Source: Synechococcus sp. MVIR-18-1 (lineage in GTDB: Bacteria > Cyanobacteriota > Cyanobacteriia > PCC-6307 > Cyanobiaceae). From it: 64,000 nt of DNA. This document shows, piece after piece, positions 39,286 through 50,332 of the stretch. The position numbers and the translations under genes are program-made. Below the pieces are notes generated by a model. The model was given only the letters and a program-made list of their open reading frames with translations. It was not told the DNA's origin and did not search any database. The DNA lies in NCBI RefSeq assembly GCF_014279835.1, contig NZ_CP047942.1, positions 2,294,001 to 2,358,000 of the forward strand. Direction: 5' to 3'. Positions within the stretch are counted from its first letter, which is position 1. Every line of letters starts with the position of its first letter.

Positions 39286-39996
39286 GTGCCCTCTCGCCTC
39301 TCCACATCCACGGCGTATTGGAATCTGCGCGCTGAACAGGTGATGGATCAGGTGTTCCACGCAGCGGAACCCTCGCTGAAGGCCGTTGACATTCAAGTGG
39401 AGCCGGCACCAGATCCAGCCAACAATCCCATTGCGGCACCCCTGCCAATAACGCGTCTCAGTATTCAGCCGTGGCAGCAGCTCACCCTGATCGGTGTGAC
39501 ACTCGGCGCCCTGCTCTGTAGTGCATGGTTGGCACGCAGCTGGCAGCTCTCCGAGCAAGCCCTCTACCGCGAGCGCAATCTGGCTCTCACTGAAAAGCTC
39601 AAAGCACGCGCCATCCCCTCACCCTCTGCACCTCCAAAAGCAACTGAATCTGAAGCAGAACCTGAGACAGTCGCCACACTGCCCAGCCTCGAACCACTCA
39701 CGCTGCCGCTCAGTGCAGCGATTGCGCCAATCACAGCCCCATCCGGCGCCTCCCTCTCCAGCTCAGAGGCAGGTCCTGCAGCGCCAGCGCCTATGAGCCA
39801 GCCCGCTCTCGTGGGAGTTGTACACGCCGAAGTGGGGGGATCGGCCATCTTCCAATTAGACAATCAATCACTCTCTGCCACCCCTGGCGAAAGCATCGGC
39901 AACAGTGGCTGGTCCTTGCTCAGCCTTTCCAGCACTGGTGCCGTGATTGAACGCAATGGTGAACGCCAATCCCTCTCGATCGGCGGCGCCTTCTAG
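39286..39996 (+). CDS. Single-span membrane protein with Ala/Pro linker, function unknown
   Basis: A 236-residue protein. One transmembrane helix (LTLIGVTLGALLCSAWLA, about 66-83) is followed by a charged helix, a long Ala/Pro/Ser/Glu linker and a compact C-terminal domain (about 172-236, ALVGVVHAEVGGSAIFQL and EHRNG-like turns). That plan resembles the periplasmic domain of PilP/GspC assembly proteins, but this is only a structural impression. GTG 39286 has AAAGG upstream. It follows mnmG by 24 bases. Confidence 0.65.
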   Translation: MPSRLSTSTAYWNLRAEQVMDQVFHAAEPSLKAVDIQVEPAPDPANNPIAAPLPITRLSIQPWQQLTLIGVTLGALLCSAWLARSWQLSEQALYRERNLALTEKLKARAIPSPSAPPKATESEAEPETVATLPSLEPLTLPLSAAIAPITAPSGASLSSSEAGPAAPAPMSQPALVGVVHAEVGGSAIFQLDNQSLSATPGESIGNSGWSLLSLSSTGAVIERNGERQSLSIGGAF

Positions 39997-40059
39997 ATAG
40001 AAAGATTCAATCCCAATTCTGCCAATTGTCGGATAAATAGCAGAGTTGCATTCTCTCGA

Positions 40060-40701
40060 ATGAGAGATACAACGAGCTCATTGTGGTTCCAGCCGGTGCA
40101 TCGACAGACATTCGCCGTATTGCTGCTGAGCGCAATGCTTGCCAACACAAACGTAGAAGCCAAGCCAGCAAAGCCAAGGAATACGCCAATCCTGACGAGC
40201 GTCTCAGACCTTGCACTTCTGGGGCCAGAAGTAAGGCCGCTGCCTCAACGCTTGTGGCCAATACAACGTGGAGAGAGGATCAGACTCAAGTATCCACTCC
40301 CCTATCTTGCCCAGGAAGTAAGCCCTTACGGTTGGCGATTTTCAGACCATAGAAAGAAGTGGCGCTTACATACAGGACATGATTTGATCGCACCCGCTGG
40401 AACAGGAGTCTTGGCTGCACTCTCCGGTAAAGCCTTGATCGTGCAACCCATCTCTGGATACGGACTGACTGTTGTGCTGGATCATGGCAATGGTTGGCAA
40501 ACGCTTTACGCTCATTTGCTCAGCGCTCGAATCAGACCCGGTCAGCTCGTACAAACGGGTGATCGCATCGGAAACGTAGGGAAAAGTGGCTACGCCAGCA
40601 CCGCCCATCTCCATTTCGAGCTCCGTCGCCTCAAGAATGGGCAACTCATGGCGATTGACCCTGCCCCACTTCTTCAGCTGCGCCAGGCATCGAGACGTTG
40701 A
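40060..40701 (+). CDS. M23-family (LytM) metallopeptidase
   Basis: A 213-residue exported peptidoglycan hydrolase or regulator. A signal sequence (residues 15-34, FAVLLLSAMLANTNVEA) is followed by a LytM domain with zinc ligands HTGHD (about 107-111) and HLHFEL (about 186-191). Both halves of the metal site are intact, so it may be an active endopeptidase. It lies downstream of a single-span membrane protein and could act with it in envelope remodelling. Confidence 0.9.
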   Translation: MRDTTSSLWFQPVHRQTFAVLLLSAMLANTNVEAKPAKPRNTPILTSVSDLALLGPEVRPLPQRLWPIQRGERIRLKYPLPYLAQEVSPYGWRFSDHRKKWRLHTGHDLIAPAGTGVLAALSGKALIVQPISGYGLTVVLDHGNGWQTLYAHLLSARIRPGQLVQTGDRIGNVGKSGYASTAHLHFELRRLKNGQLMAIDPAPLLQLRQASRR

Positions 40702-40920
40702 GAGAAGAAATCAAGCGAAAGCCTGACGACACGTGAGTCAAAGCACCCATCGAAAAACGCATCCATGCCCCCTCATTAGACATTTATGAATTTAGATCGG
40801 TAAATCAAAGTGTAGAAACGTTGCCTTTCGCCCAGCAAAGCTGGGGGGTTCAGCCTTACTGACACGAACTTCATGAAGTTGAGTGAAATCAGTGCAGCAA
40901 ATGCGTCTGATGATTGATTC
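40702..40920. other. Gap after the M23 gene
   Basis: With the short frame that follows, about 460 bases lack an obvious long gene up to the chorismate lyase. A GC-rich hairpin (CCCAGCAAAGCTGGG, near 40831-40845) is the only clear structure. No RNA gene was recognised. Confidence 0.5.
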
Positions 40921-41097
40921 ATGAAACACGTCTCAATATTGGAGCTCGAGATTCCATTTAGATTTTTTGGAGCGTTAGTCGTGGGTTCTGCCCTAATGAT
41001 CATGGCTCGTGCTTTTAAAGAAGCTGCATTACTTGGCGGAACCTTTCTCTGCGGACTTGGCGCCCTTGAGCTAGCTCTTCGTTTCAGTGGGTACTGA
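40921..41097 (+). CDS. Possible 58-residue membrane protein
   Basis: An ATG-initiated frame of 58 residues. It begins MKHVSILELEIPFRFFG and has two hydrophobic stretches (ALVVGSALMIM and AALLGGTFLCGLGALELAL) separated by a short basic turn. The composition fits a small two-span membrane protein. No good ribosome-binding site precedes it, and the opposite strand has a frame of 75 codons, so the call is tentative. Confidence 0.4.
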   Translation: MKHVSILELEIPFRFFGALVVGSALMIMARAFKEAALLGGTFLCGLGALELALRFSGY

Positions 41098-41214
41098 GCA
41101 AGGCCAGCCCCAGCTGCGAACCTGGTAGGAAAGGCTCGTTAGGGTGCGCCCACTTTTCTGGTGCAACAGCTTTTGCAAAGCAAAGCTCCTCCCACAGCAC
41201 CTTCAGGACGGGCA

Positions 41215-41814
41215 ATGTTGTCCGAGCTCAGTCCCTCTCCCACCTGTTTATGGGAAGCACCCGCTGCAACGGTTCTGGCCGGTGATGACCCAGGGGATTT
41301 ACCCGGCCCTTGGAGACTGATGCTCCTCGGAGACGGCAGTCCAACCCGTCACCTGCATCTGCTCACAGGACATCCAGTGTCCGTGGAATTAGTGGCCATG
41401 GCAGAAGAACCAGAGGGGCAAGCTGCCCTTGGTTGCCCCAGCGAGGTGAAGGAACTCACGCCTCCCCTCCTCCGCCGTCAAGTCTGGTTGAGCTGTGGAG
41501 AACAAACCTTGGCTTGGGCTGAAAGCTGGTGGAACCAGGATGAAGCCAACCAGCACCTACAAGACCGCAACCTGCCGATCTGGCTCAGCCTCACCCAGGG
41601 GCGCTCCGAGCTCTTTCGCGAAGTGGACGGCTTAGCGCTGGTGCAAGAACCCTGGCTTGAGGACCGGTTTGGCTGCTCGGGGCCGTTTTGGAGCCGCCAT
41701 TATCGATTTTTCCGTCAAGGACGAGAGCTCACGGTGATTCGCGAGGTGTTCAGTCCTGCTTTAGAGGAATGGCTAGGGGCTACTCCACGCCAGCCTCTTC
41801 ATCTAACTAGATGA
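41215..41814 (+). CDS. Chorismate lyase (cyanobacterial type)
   Basis: A 199-residue protein of the chorismate pyruvate-lyase-like family, which makes 4-hydroxybenzoate, the head-group precursor of plastoquinone in cyanobacteria. WRLMLLGDGSPTRHLHLLTG (about residues 26-45) and the C-terminal REVFSPALEEWLG are the marks I used. ATG 41215 has AGGACGGG at good distance; an upstream GTG (41161) would add 18 residues without a ribosome site. Confidence 0.85.
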   Translation: MLSELSPSPTCLWEAPAATVLAGDDPGDLPGPWRLMLLGDGSPTRHLHLLTGHPVSVELVAMAEEPEGQAALGCPSEVKELTPPLLRRQVWLSCGEQTLAWAESWWNQDEANQHLQDRNLPIWLSLTQGRSELFREVDGLALVQEPWLEDRFGCSGPFWSRHYRFFRQGRELTVIREVFSPALEEWLGATPRQPLHLTR

Positions 41815-41901
41815 AGAAACCGAGCGTTTTCGCCACATTCGTGCATTTCAACTTGCAGCAGCTCTAGCGATCGGGATCATGTCGCTAGTTGCGATGGTTT
41901 C

Positions 41902-42336
41902 ATGACAACGTCCCAGTGGCTAACCCTCTCCGACCTCGGACACAGATTTGGCCTCTCAGCAAGACATTGCGGCCGTGTTCTTGACCATGAAGGATGGCGT
42001 GACCACAGCGGACATCCAACCCAAGCTGCGATGACAGCCGGTGCCGCCCAGCAGCACAACAGCCATCACCACATCCCCTCAAATCGCTGGAACGCGGACA
42101 TCTGCGCTGCCGTGCTCTCCAGCCATGGCCAACGTCCGATCAAGCGCAGCGAACGGGTTTCACAGTGGGTGACATTGCTTGAGGCCATGGAAGAAGGATC
42201 GGCCTCGATCTCCATGAGCACCGAACAAATGGCCGAAGACCTGCCCAACGATCTCATTGACGACGTGAACCATCAGCTCAGCCATCGAGGCTGTCGCTTT
42301 CAGGTTCAGCGTCTTGAGGAGAGCAGCAGCTGCTAG
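41902..42336 (+). CDS. Protein of unknown function with HTH-like start
   Basis: A 144-residue hydrophilic protein. The N-terminus (WLTLSDLGHRFGLSARHCGRV) looks like a helix-turn-helix of the excisionase or short DNA-binding type, followed by a His/Gln/Ser-rich stretch (AAQQHNSHHH) that could bind metal. The C-terminal half is helical and acidic. I recognise no family. It meets the DUF1269 gene end to end with no spacer. Confidence 0.55.
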   Translation: MTTSQWLTLSDLGHRFGLSARHCGRVLDHEGWRDHSGHPTQAAMTAGAAQQHNSHHHIPSNRWNADICAAVLSSHGQRPIKRSERVSQWVTLLEAMEEGSASISMSTEQMAEDLPNDLIDDVNHQLSHRGCRFQVQRLEESSSC

Positions 42337-42858
42337 TCAGCCCAACCTGAGGCCTTCAGCCTGCCGTTTTGCCTTCTCGAGTTGCTCTTTCAGCAAGTCT
42401 TCATCGGTATGGCTGAGGTTGGTGTGGATCAACCGGGCGTGGGGCGCATGGCGACGCAAGCGCTCGATCACACGATCGGGCGTGGCATCCCTCACTAACA
42501 ACGCCAAAGCAGCACTGCCCTTCGGCAGGGTTTCCGCGAGTTCTTTCAAAAAGTTGTCGTTGATGCCCATGTCATTAAGCGAACCCGAGGCAGCACCAGC
42601 ACCGGCACCAACAGCGAGACCCAACAAAGGATTGGCAAACAACAAACCGATCAACAACCCCCAGAAGCTTCCGCCCATGGCTCCAGCCGCCGTCATATTG
42701 ATCGCCTGACGCAAGTGCACATGGCCGTCTTCTCCATGCTCAAGCACCACCGCATCCTCAAGCGCAATCAAATGCTCTTGCTGGATCGTGACCAATTCGC
42801 GACGGACCTCCTCCGCTTCTTGGGCCTTGGGAAAGCCCACAACCACCAAATTGCTCAT
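42337..42858 (-). CDS. DUF1269 membrane protein
   Basis: A 173-residue protein of the DUF1269 group. A soluble N-terminal part (MSNLVVVGFPKAQEAEEVRR) is followed by a Gly/Ala-rich double hydrophobic hairpin (MGGSFWGLLIGLLFANPL and LAVGAGAGAASG), then a soluble C-terminal domain containing ALALLVRD. The family is widespread, membrane-linked and of unknown function, and often stress-associated in bacteria. Confidence 0.85.
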   Translation of the reverse strand: MSNLVVVGFPKAQEAEEVRRELVTIQQEHLIALEDAVVLEHGEDGHVHLRQAINMTAAGAMGGSFWGLLIGLLFANPLLGLAVGAGAGAASGSLNDMGINDNFLKELAETLPKGSAALALLVRDATPDRVIERLRRHAPHARLIHTNLSHTDEDLLKEQLEKAKRQAEGLRLG

Positions 42859-42916
42859 ACAAACAGAGTGTTTTTAAAAGAGTAGAGATCAATCGATCCA
42901 GCGATCAGTCTCGTGA

Positions 42917-43450
42917 TCAGTCTCGTCGCCTGCTGGAGCGAGGTAATGGACGTCTGGATGGGCCAGGGCCACGGGACACAGGCTGAGGCGCTGGCGTGAT
43001 TGCTGGGGGCGCTGCAGAACGGGACCAGCGCTCCACACGAAAGCTTTCGTCATCGGGCCAGCCGTTGTCATCCTCGCCGTAGGCGGGCTGAGGCTCAGGT
43101 ACGGGCGCCACAATCTGCTGCCCAACACCTTGCCGCCGTGAGATCGCATCGAGAGGCCGCTTACGACTGGATGCGGCAGGCGATTCAGTCCGCAGGGGTG
43201 GTTCAACCGGATCCCTCCAGTCTTCTTCTTCGTCCATCAGCCAATCGATCTTGTCGCCGACCCAGCGACCCACTGTTTCGAGATCCATTGAGGGACGCCC
43301 GCCACCGGCAGACCGTCGACCAGGTCGCGTGCCAGCCACACCATCCACCAGCTGACGACCGGTTTCAAGCCACTGATCCAATCGCCGATCACCAGAGTCC
43401 TGACTGCGCTGCCCCTGACTGCGCTGCCGCGGTTGAAAACGTCCATCCAT
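42917..43450 (-). CDS. Arg/Pro-rich protein of unknown function
   Basis: A 177-residue protein. A central helical segment (ETVGRWVGDKIDWLMDEEED) is flanked by low-complexity Arg-, Pro-, Ser- and Gln-rich ends, including a C-terminus GPSRRPLPRSSRRRD. The basic tails suggest binding to nucleic acid or membrane, but no family is known to me. It is the last gene of a leftward group with the 31-residue peptide gene (9-base gap) and the SprT-like gene. Confidence 0.6.
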   Translation of the reverse strand: MDGRFQPRQRSQGQRSQDSGDRRLDQWLETGRQLVDGVAGTRPGRRSAGGGRPSMDLETVGRWVGDKIDWLMDEEEDWRDPVEPPLRTESPAASSRKRPLDAISRRQGVGQQIVAPVPEPQPAYGEDDNGWPDDESFRVERWSRSAAPPAITPAPQPVSRGPGPSRRPLPRSSRRRD

Positions 43451-43459
43451 CCTCCGACC

Positions 43460-43555
43460 TTAACGACGACGCTGCTGCAGCCAACGCTCCCGTTGCCAAC
43501 CGATTAGCGCGATCGACACCCCACCTGCTTCTAGGACCCAAAGAAACAAATCCAT
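43460..43555 (-). CDS. 31-residue membrane peptide
   Basis: A complete frame MDLFLWVLEAGGVSIALIGW followed by a basic tail QRERWLQQRRR. It has one hydrophobic segment and then eleven residues with five arginines, the positive-inside signature of a small single-span protein. AGGA lies 5 bases before the ATG. The start is one base from the SprT-like stop (TGAGATG), and its own stop is 9 bases from the next start, so it fills the gap between two genes exactly. It is too short for ordinary ORF lists. Confidence 0.7.
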   Translation of the reverse strand: MDLFLWVLEAGGVSIALIGWQRERWLQQRRR

Positions 43556-43556
43556 C

Positions 43557-44105
43557 TCAATCCTGAGCGGGGGCAGGTACATAACTGAGTAGACAACTCA
43601 CATGCCAGTGACCGTCATGATGCCGATCACAGCACAACCTGCAAGCCGCTTGCCTAACCCGGCGCCGATATGGCGTGCGCTGCCCGCACATAGGGCAGAT
43701 AGCAATCCAGCGAGGGGGGGTCTGCTGAACCGGAAAACGATGGCGAATGCTCACCTTGAACCGGGATTGAGAGGCATTAATCACCTCCATCTGAGCCCGA
43801 AAACAAGGGCCATGCCCCTCCCGTTGACCCAACACCAAATCCACCCAGGCATGAATCATTTCATGACAAAGAGTGCTCTCGGTGGCGCAGCGAGGCAAGG
43901 GTTCCAGCAAGGGTTTTGAGAGCACAATCTCCCGTCCAAGCGGGGGAGCCACCGCCGGTCCGCGGCGATAAAAGCCTGCCGTCTTTCGCATCCGCCCATC
44001 ACTCCAACGCAAAGCAACCAGCGGGCCCGTGCCCCGCACAAGGCAGCCATCAAAGTGTTCTCGATTGAGCCTGTGAAACAACGGCAGCAGGGGCTCGAGG
44101 GGCAT
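43557..44105 (-). CDS. SprT-like zinc metalloprotein
   Basis: A 182-residue protein from ATG 44105. The zinc protease motif HEMIH is in CHEMIHAWVDLVLG (about residues 79-92), and a further His appears in GHGPCFRAQM. The C-terminus carries a zinc-ribbon-like set of cysteines (CPMCGQRTPY and CRLCCDRHH). SprT/SPRTN proteins cleave DNA-crosslinked proteins in eukaryotes, while bacterial members are poorly understood. In-frame starts at 44165 (ATG) and 44186 (GTG) are possible. Confidence 0.82.
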   Translation of the reverse strand: MPLEPLLPLFHRLNREHFDGCLVRGTGPLVALRWSDGRMRKTAGFYRRGPAVAPPLGREIVLSKPLLEPLPRCATESTLCHEMIHAWVDLVLGQREGHGPCFRAQMEVINASQSRFKVSIRHRFPVQQTPPRWIAICPMCGQRTPYRRRVRQAACRLCCDRHHDGHWHVSCLLSYVPAPAQD

Positions 44106-44194
44106 GGGGACTGCGAAAGAAGCCAAACAGGACGAAAGCCGGCTCAGTCTGCCTCGTTCCTGCATCCGGTCAGTCAGAATCTGCACTTATTCGG

Positions 44195-46733
<2,539 letters not shown>

Positions 46734-46864
46734 CAACCGCTGCGGCAGCTCATCCAGCATTTCAATGGAGATCTCGGATGAGATCCGCCACGTCATCGAT
46801 GCATCCACCTAATGGTTGTGATGAAGGAGACTGAATAGGCAGTTATGTCCAGCGTCTAGCACCA

Positions 46865-47992
46865 GTGGACTCCTCATCTCCCCGTCGAAGCGTTCTGGAC
46901 AGCCTGTCCGGTGAATGGAAAATCAACCTCGAGAACCGGATCCCACCGAAGGAGCTCTACCAGGCCCGAATCGCTTCATCGAAGCCCTCACTTGGATTCT
47001 TCGTGCTGCTGCTTTGCGCAGCGGTGATCGCCACGCTGGGACTGATCGCCAACAGCACGGCGGTGGTGATCGGAGCGATGATCGTGGCGCCGCTGATGGA
47101 TCCGATCCTCAGCCTCGCTTTCGGCCTCTCGATTAGCAACAACCAGCTGGCGAAACGCTCGATGCTCACGGTGGTGATTGGAGTGATCAGCGTGATCGCC
47201 ACAGCAGCACTGCTTTCATCACTGCTAGATGTGAGTGAAGTGAATCGGGAGATGACGTCTCGCACGGCGCCCAACCTGATTGACCTTGGAGTGGCCGTGG
47301 CCGCAGCGGTGGCCGGGTCCTTCAGCATGACCCGCGAACGGCTCTCCAATTCTCTTGCCGGCGTCGCAATCGCCGTGGCGTTGGTTCCACCACTGTGCGT
47401 CTGCGGTATCGGCCTGAGCATGGGCAATGAGGTGGTGGCGGTGTTCGGTCGCGGCACCGTGGCCGGTATCACCAATCAGATCTCTGAAGGCTCCTTTCTG
47501 CTGTTTCTGGTCAACCTGATCGGGATCACGGTGGCAAGCCTGTTCATCTTTCTCGTTCAGCGCTACGGAAGCATCATTCAGTGCTGGCGCAATCTGCTGG
47601 TGTGTCTGGCTCTGCTTGGTCTGTTGTGCATCCCCCTGTCTTCGGCTCTGCACGACTTCAGCATCAAGCAAGAAATTGTCAGCAGGTTCGACACCTTCAA
47701 AGCAGGTCAGATCAATCAGCTCAAGATCACCAGCAAGAACCCCTATCTATGGCAGAGGGTGAGACTGCTGTTCAGCAATGTACGGGTGCTCAACAACAAG
47801 GCCACCGTGGATCTTGTCTTCAGTGCGCCAAAAGGTATTCTCAGCGAAGAATTGGCCAATGAACTCTCCGGAACCATGGTCAGCAGCGCCAAAGAAGAGT
47901 TCAACCTCGATGACGCCAAGATCACGATCAGTGTGATTCCCAATCAGATCAACAAATTCAGCGGTATCTCAGAGCTTCCATCAAGGCAATGA
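46865..47992 (+). CDS. DUF389 membrane protein
   Basis: A 375-residue membrane protein of the DUF389 (TIGR00341) family, with about six to eight hydrophobic helices and the signature GLIANSTAVVIGAMIVAPLM followed by DPILSLAFGL. The C-terminal 100 residues are soluble and cytoplasmic or periplasmic. The family is sometimes called a hydrophobic domain protein and has no settled function. GTG 46865 is used because upstream ATGs are closed by stops. Its stop overlaps the next small gene by 4 bases. Confidence 0.88.
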   Translation: MDSSSPRRSVLDSLSGEWKINLENRIPPKELYQARIASSKPSLGFFVLLLCAAVIATLGLIANSTAVVIGAMIVAPLMDPILSLAFGLSISNNQLAKRSMLTVVIGVISVIATAALLSSLLDVSEVNREMTSRTAPNLIDLGVAVAAAVAGSFSMTRERLSNSLAGVAIAVALVPPLCVCGIGLSMGNEVVAVFGRGTVAGITNQISEGSFLLFLVNLIGITVASLFIFLVQRYGSIIQCWRNLLVCLALLGLLCIPLSSALHDFSIKQEIVSRFDTFKAGQINQLKITSKNPYLWQRVRLLFSNVRVLNNKATVDLVFSAPKGILSEELANELSGTMVSSAKEEFNLDDAKITISVIPNQINKFSGISELPSRQ

Positions 47993-48162
47993 ACAATTCA
48001 GAGAAAGCTCGTCCGACCATCTTTAAATGGATCAAAACAGAGTGTGGTCGAGCTAAGTATGTCGACTTGGCCTCTCGCAACGGCATCACAGCAAAGCTTC
48101 GTCTCGGATGGTTTGTCCTGATTGCTGCAGCAAGAGACCTTCAAGTTCCAAACCCAGACTGA
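47989..48162 (+). CDS. 57-residue small protein coupled to the DUF389 gene
   Basis: A 57-residue frame starting MNNSEKARPTIFKWIKTECG. Its ATG overlaps the DUF389 stop (ATGA). A basic helical half is followed by a short hydrophobic run (LGWFVLIAAARDLQV). The exact translational-coupling geometry is the main support. It is below the length cut of common ORF lists. No family recognised. Confidence 0.65.
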   Translation: MNNSEKARPTIFKWIKTECGRAKYVDLASRNGITAKLRLGWFVLIAAARDLQVPNPD

Positions 48163-48333
48163 AGACCTCACTCCCGCAAACAGATCAACCTCAAAAAATT
48201 GAAGTCATCAAAGAAATCGTATATTTACCTATACCTATCTTGATGCTTCTAGGCAGAGAATTAAACCGGCAATCTTATTGTTCAACTCATGATTTCCTGC
48301 TGAGCAGCAATTGATAAGCGATTCAATCGTGTT

Positions 48334-48984
48334 TTAAGAAAAGTTGGTTTGTTCATCCGACAGAGCCCGTTTTGCTGCGCGCCCGACCAACCAAACCACC
48401 GCAACGGTGGCCAAAATACCCACTACACGCAGAATCCAGCCCTGTGCTGAAGCTTCTCCAGCGAGCACCTCACCAAAACGCGCGGCATCGCCGGCCAGCG
48501 CGCCCAACGCACAAAACAAAATGGTGCCGGGAATGATGCCAATTAAACCGATGCTGTAATCACGCAAGCTCACCTCACTGAGGCCGTAAACCAAATTCAA
48601 TAACGAAAACGGAAACGCTGGAGATAGACGCGTTAAAAGCACAAGTTTGAGCCCCTCCCGGCTCACGGCCCGCTCCACAGCCTGAAGCTTTGGATACTGC
48701 ATCAGACGCTTGCTCGTCCAATCCCGCAACCAATATCGGCCGAGCAAAAACGCTGCCTCTGCACCGAGACTGGCCCCCACAAACACAATCAGGCTCCCCC
48801 ACCAAGTGCCATAAAGAGCTCCAGCCAACATCGAAGCCCAGACCCCTGGAAGCAACAGCGTCACCCAAACCGCATAAAGCGGGATGAACACCAGTCCGCC
48901 CAAAGGAGAGCGCAGCCAGAGCATCAATGGCTCAAACCAGGACATTCCCTCAATCATGTGTTCCACACCACCAGAGGCCAGCAT
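48334..48984 (-). CDS. TVP38/TMEM64 (VTT-domain) membrane protein
   Basis: A 216-residue membrane protein of the DedA-related VTT family. It has about five hydrophobic segments and the core GASLGAEAAFLLGRYWLRDW plus RLSPAFPFSLLNLVYGLS. Relatives in eukaryotes are lipid scramblases; the bacterial role is open, possibly phospholipid handling. Three possible starts (48984, 48957, 48945) differ only in a short leader. Confidence 0.87.
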   Translation of the reverse strand: MLASGGVEHMIEGMSWFEPLMLWLRSPLGGLVFIPLYAVWVTLLLPGVWASMLAGALYGTWWGSLIVFVGASLGAEAAFLLGRYWLRDWTSKRLMQYPKLQAVERAVSREGLKLVLLTRLSPAFPFSLLNLVYGLSEVSLRDYSIGLIGIIPGTILFCALGALAGDAARFGEVLAGEASAQGWILRVVGILATVAVVWLVGRAAKRALSDEQTNFS

Positions 48985-49060
48985 TCCATCGTGATCGTTT
49001 TGGTGCCGAAGGGGAACATGCCAACTTTTACGCTAAAGATTGGATAACGGTTCTAGAGGT

Positions 49061-50332
49061 ATGGCAGCAACCCGCCTTTGTGCATCGATCAGAAGGAACA
49101 GGTACCGCGGCATCGCTCTCGTTCTGAGCACATCCTTGCTTGGGGGCTGTGCCATGACCGACAACCAAAGATCGATCGTGTTGAAGGTGGCTCAAGCCAG
49201 CAATGAAAACGAACAACACTCCAACGATCGTTTTAAAACAGAACGGAAGATCACCAAGAATTTTCAACAGCAATTAAAAGAAATGCAGCCTGGCATCAAG
49301 CTGCATCCCTCGATCTATCCCGAAGAGTCTCTAGAGAAGGCTCTGAAAGTTCAAACCAACAGCGGCCTAGGGCCAGACCTTGTGATTGCAGATAGCAATC
49401 AAGCCTTGAGCCTTCTTGCCTTGGGCCTGACCGATCCAATCAAGCTGACGGAAGAGCGTCAAAACTTGATTAACCCAGCAGCCCTAGAGCGCGTTAAAAC
49501 AGCCAACGGATCCCTAGCGGGTCAACCGGTCTCGCAGTATCTCCAGCTGGCTTGCTTCGATAAACGCAAACTCAAAAAAGCACCTGAAACACTCAAAGCA
49601 CTGTCCGAAGCCAGTGGCACTGGCAAAGTCTTTGGAATGGTCACCAACCTCCAGGATCTGTACTGGAGCCTTGGCAGCTTCGGGGCGGGCGAGGCCTTAA
49701 CAGCCTCATTAGCAGGGCAAAAAGTCACTGTGGCGGCCCATGAACGCCTAATTCAATGGATGCGTTGGCTCAAGGCATCCAGCTATCAGCAAAATATTGT
49801 GTTTTTGCGAAATCAAGCCGCACTTCGAAAGGCGTTTATGGAGGGCGACATGCAGTGGATCAGCTGTTGGAGTTCCCAGCTACCCCAACTCCGTGAAAAG
49901 CTCAAAGATCATCTCGGCATCGCCCCCCTACCCAGCGGAGACTTTGGACGAGCAACACCAATCACACGCTTGCAAGTTTGGGCTCTTGGTAAAAACTCAA
50001 GCAGACGCCAACGGGCGGAAAGCCTGCATTTACTGGATTTCATGGTGCAACCCTGGGCTCAGAAAACCTATGCTCTCAAATACCGGACGGGCTTTCCAGT
50101 TAATCCTGCGGCGGCAATGATCGTTAGCAAACAATTACCTCCAGGGTTCTCTAAGTTTAGCGAAGAGGAAAACAAGCGCGTAAGCCGCGGTGATGCCATT
50201 GTCTCGGCAATTGATGCAAAGCCAAGATTAAAAAAAGGGATTCAGTCCACACTCAATGAGTTAATTTTTGATGGATTATCTCCCGAAAAAGCGGCCACTG
50301 AGCTCGAAACCCAGATGAAGGCGAAGCGATGA
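49061..50332 (+). CDS. Lipoprotein of the ABC solute-binding fold, paired with MscS channel (copy 1)
   Basis: A 423-residue exported protein. A signal peptide (RGIALVLSTSLLGGC) ends in a lipobox with Cys near residue 31, so it should be anchored as a lipoprotein. The body is a solute-binding fold of the sugar-binding (family 1) type (SGLGPDLVIADSNQ and LGIAPLPSGDFG). Cysteines at 165 (LQLACFDKRK) and 269 (QWISCWSSQ) match the paralogue at 55734. The start is ATG 49061 (TTG 49040 is also possible). It overlaps the MscS gene by 4 bases, and no importer permease or ATPase lies beside it. Confidence 0.88.
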   Translation: MAATRLCASIRRNRYRGIALVLSTSLLGGCAMTDNQRSIVLKVAQASNENEQHSNDRFKTERKITKNFQQQLKEMQPGIKLHPSIYPEESLEKALKVQTNSGLGPDLVIADSNQALSLLALGLTDPIKLTEERQNLINPAALERVKTANGSLAGQPVSQYLQLACFDKRKLKKAPETLKALSEASGTGKVFGMVTNLQDLYWSLGSFGAGEALTASLAGQKVTVAAHERLIQWMRWLKASSYQQNIVFLRNQAALRKAFMEGDMQWISCWSSQLPQLREKLKDHLGIAPLPSGDFGRATPITRLQVWALGKNSSRRQRAESLHLLDFMVQPWAQKTYALKYRTGFPVNPAAAMIVSKQLPPGFSKFSEEENKRVSRGDAIVSAIDAKPRLKKGIQSTLNELIFDGLSPEKAATELETQMKAKR

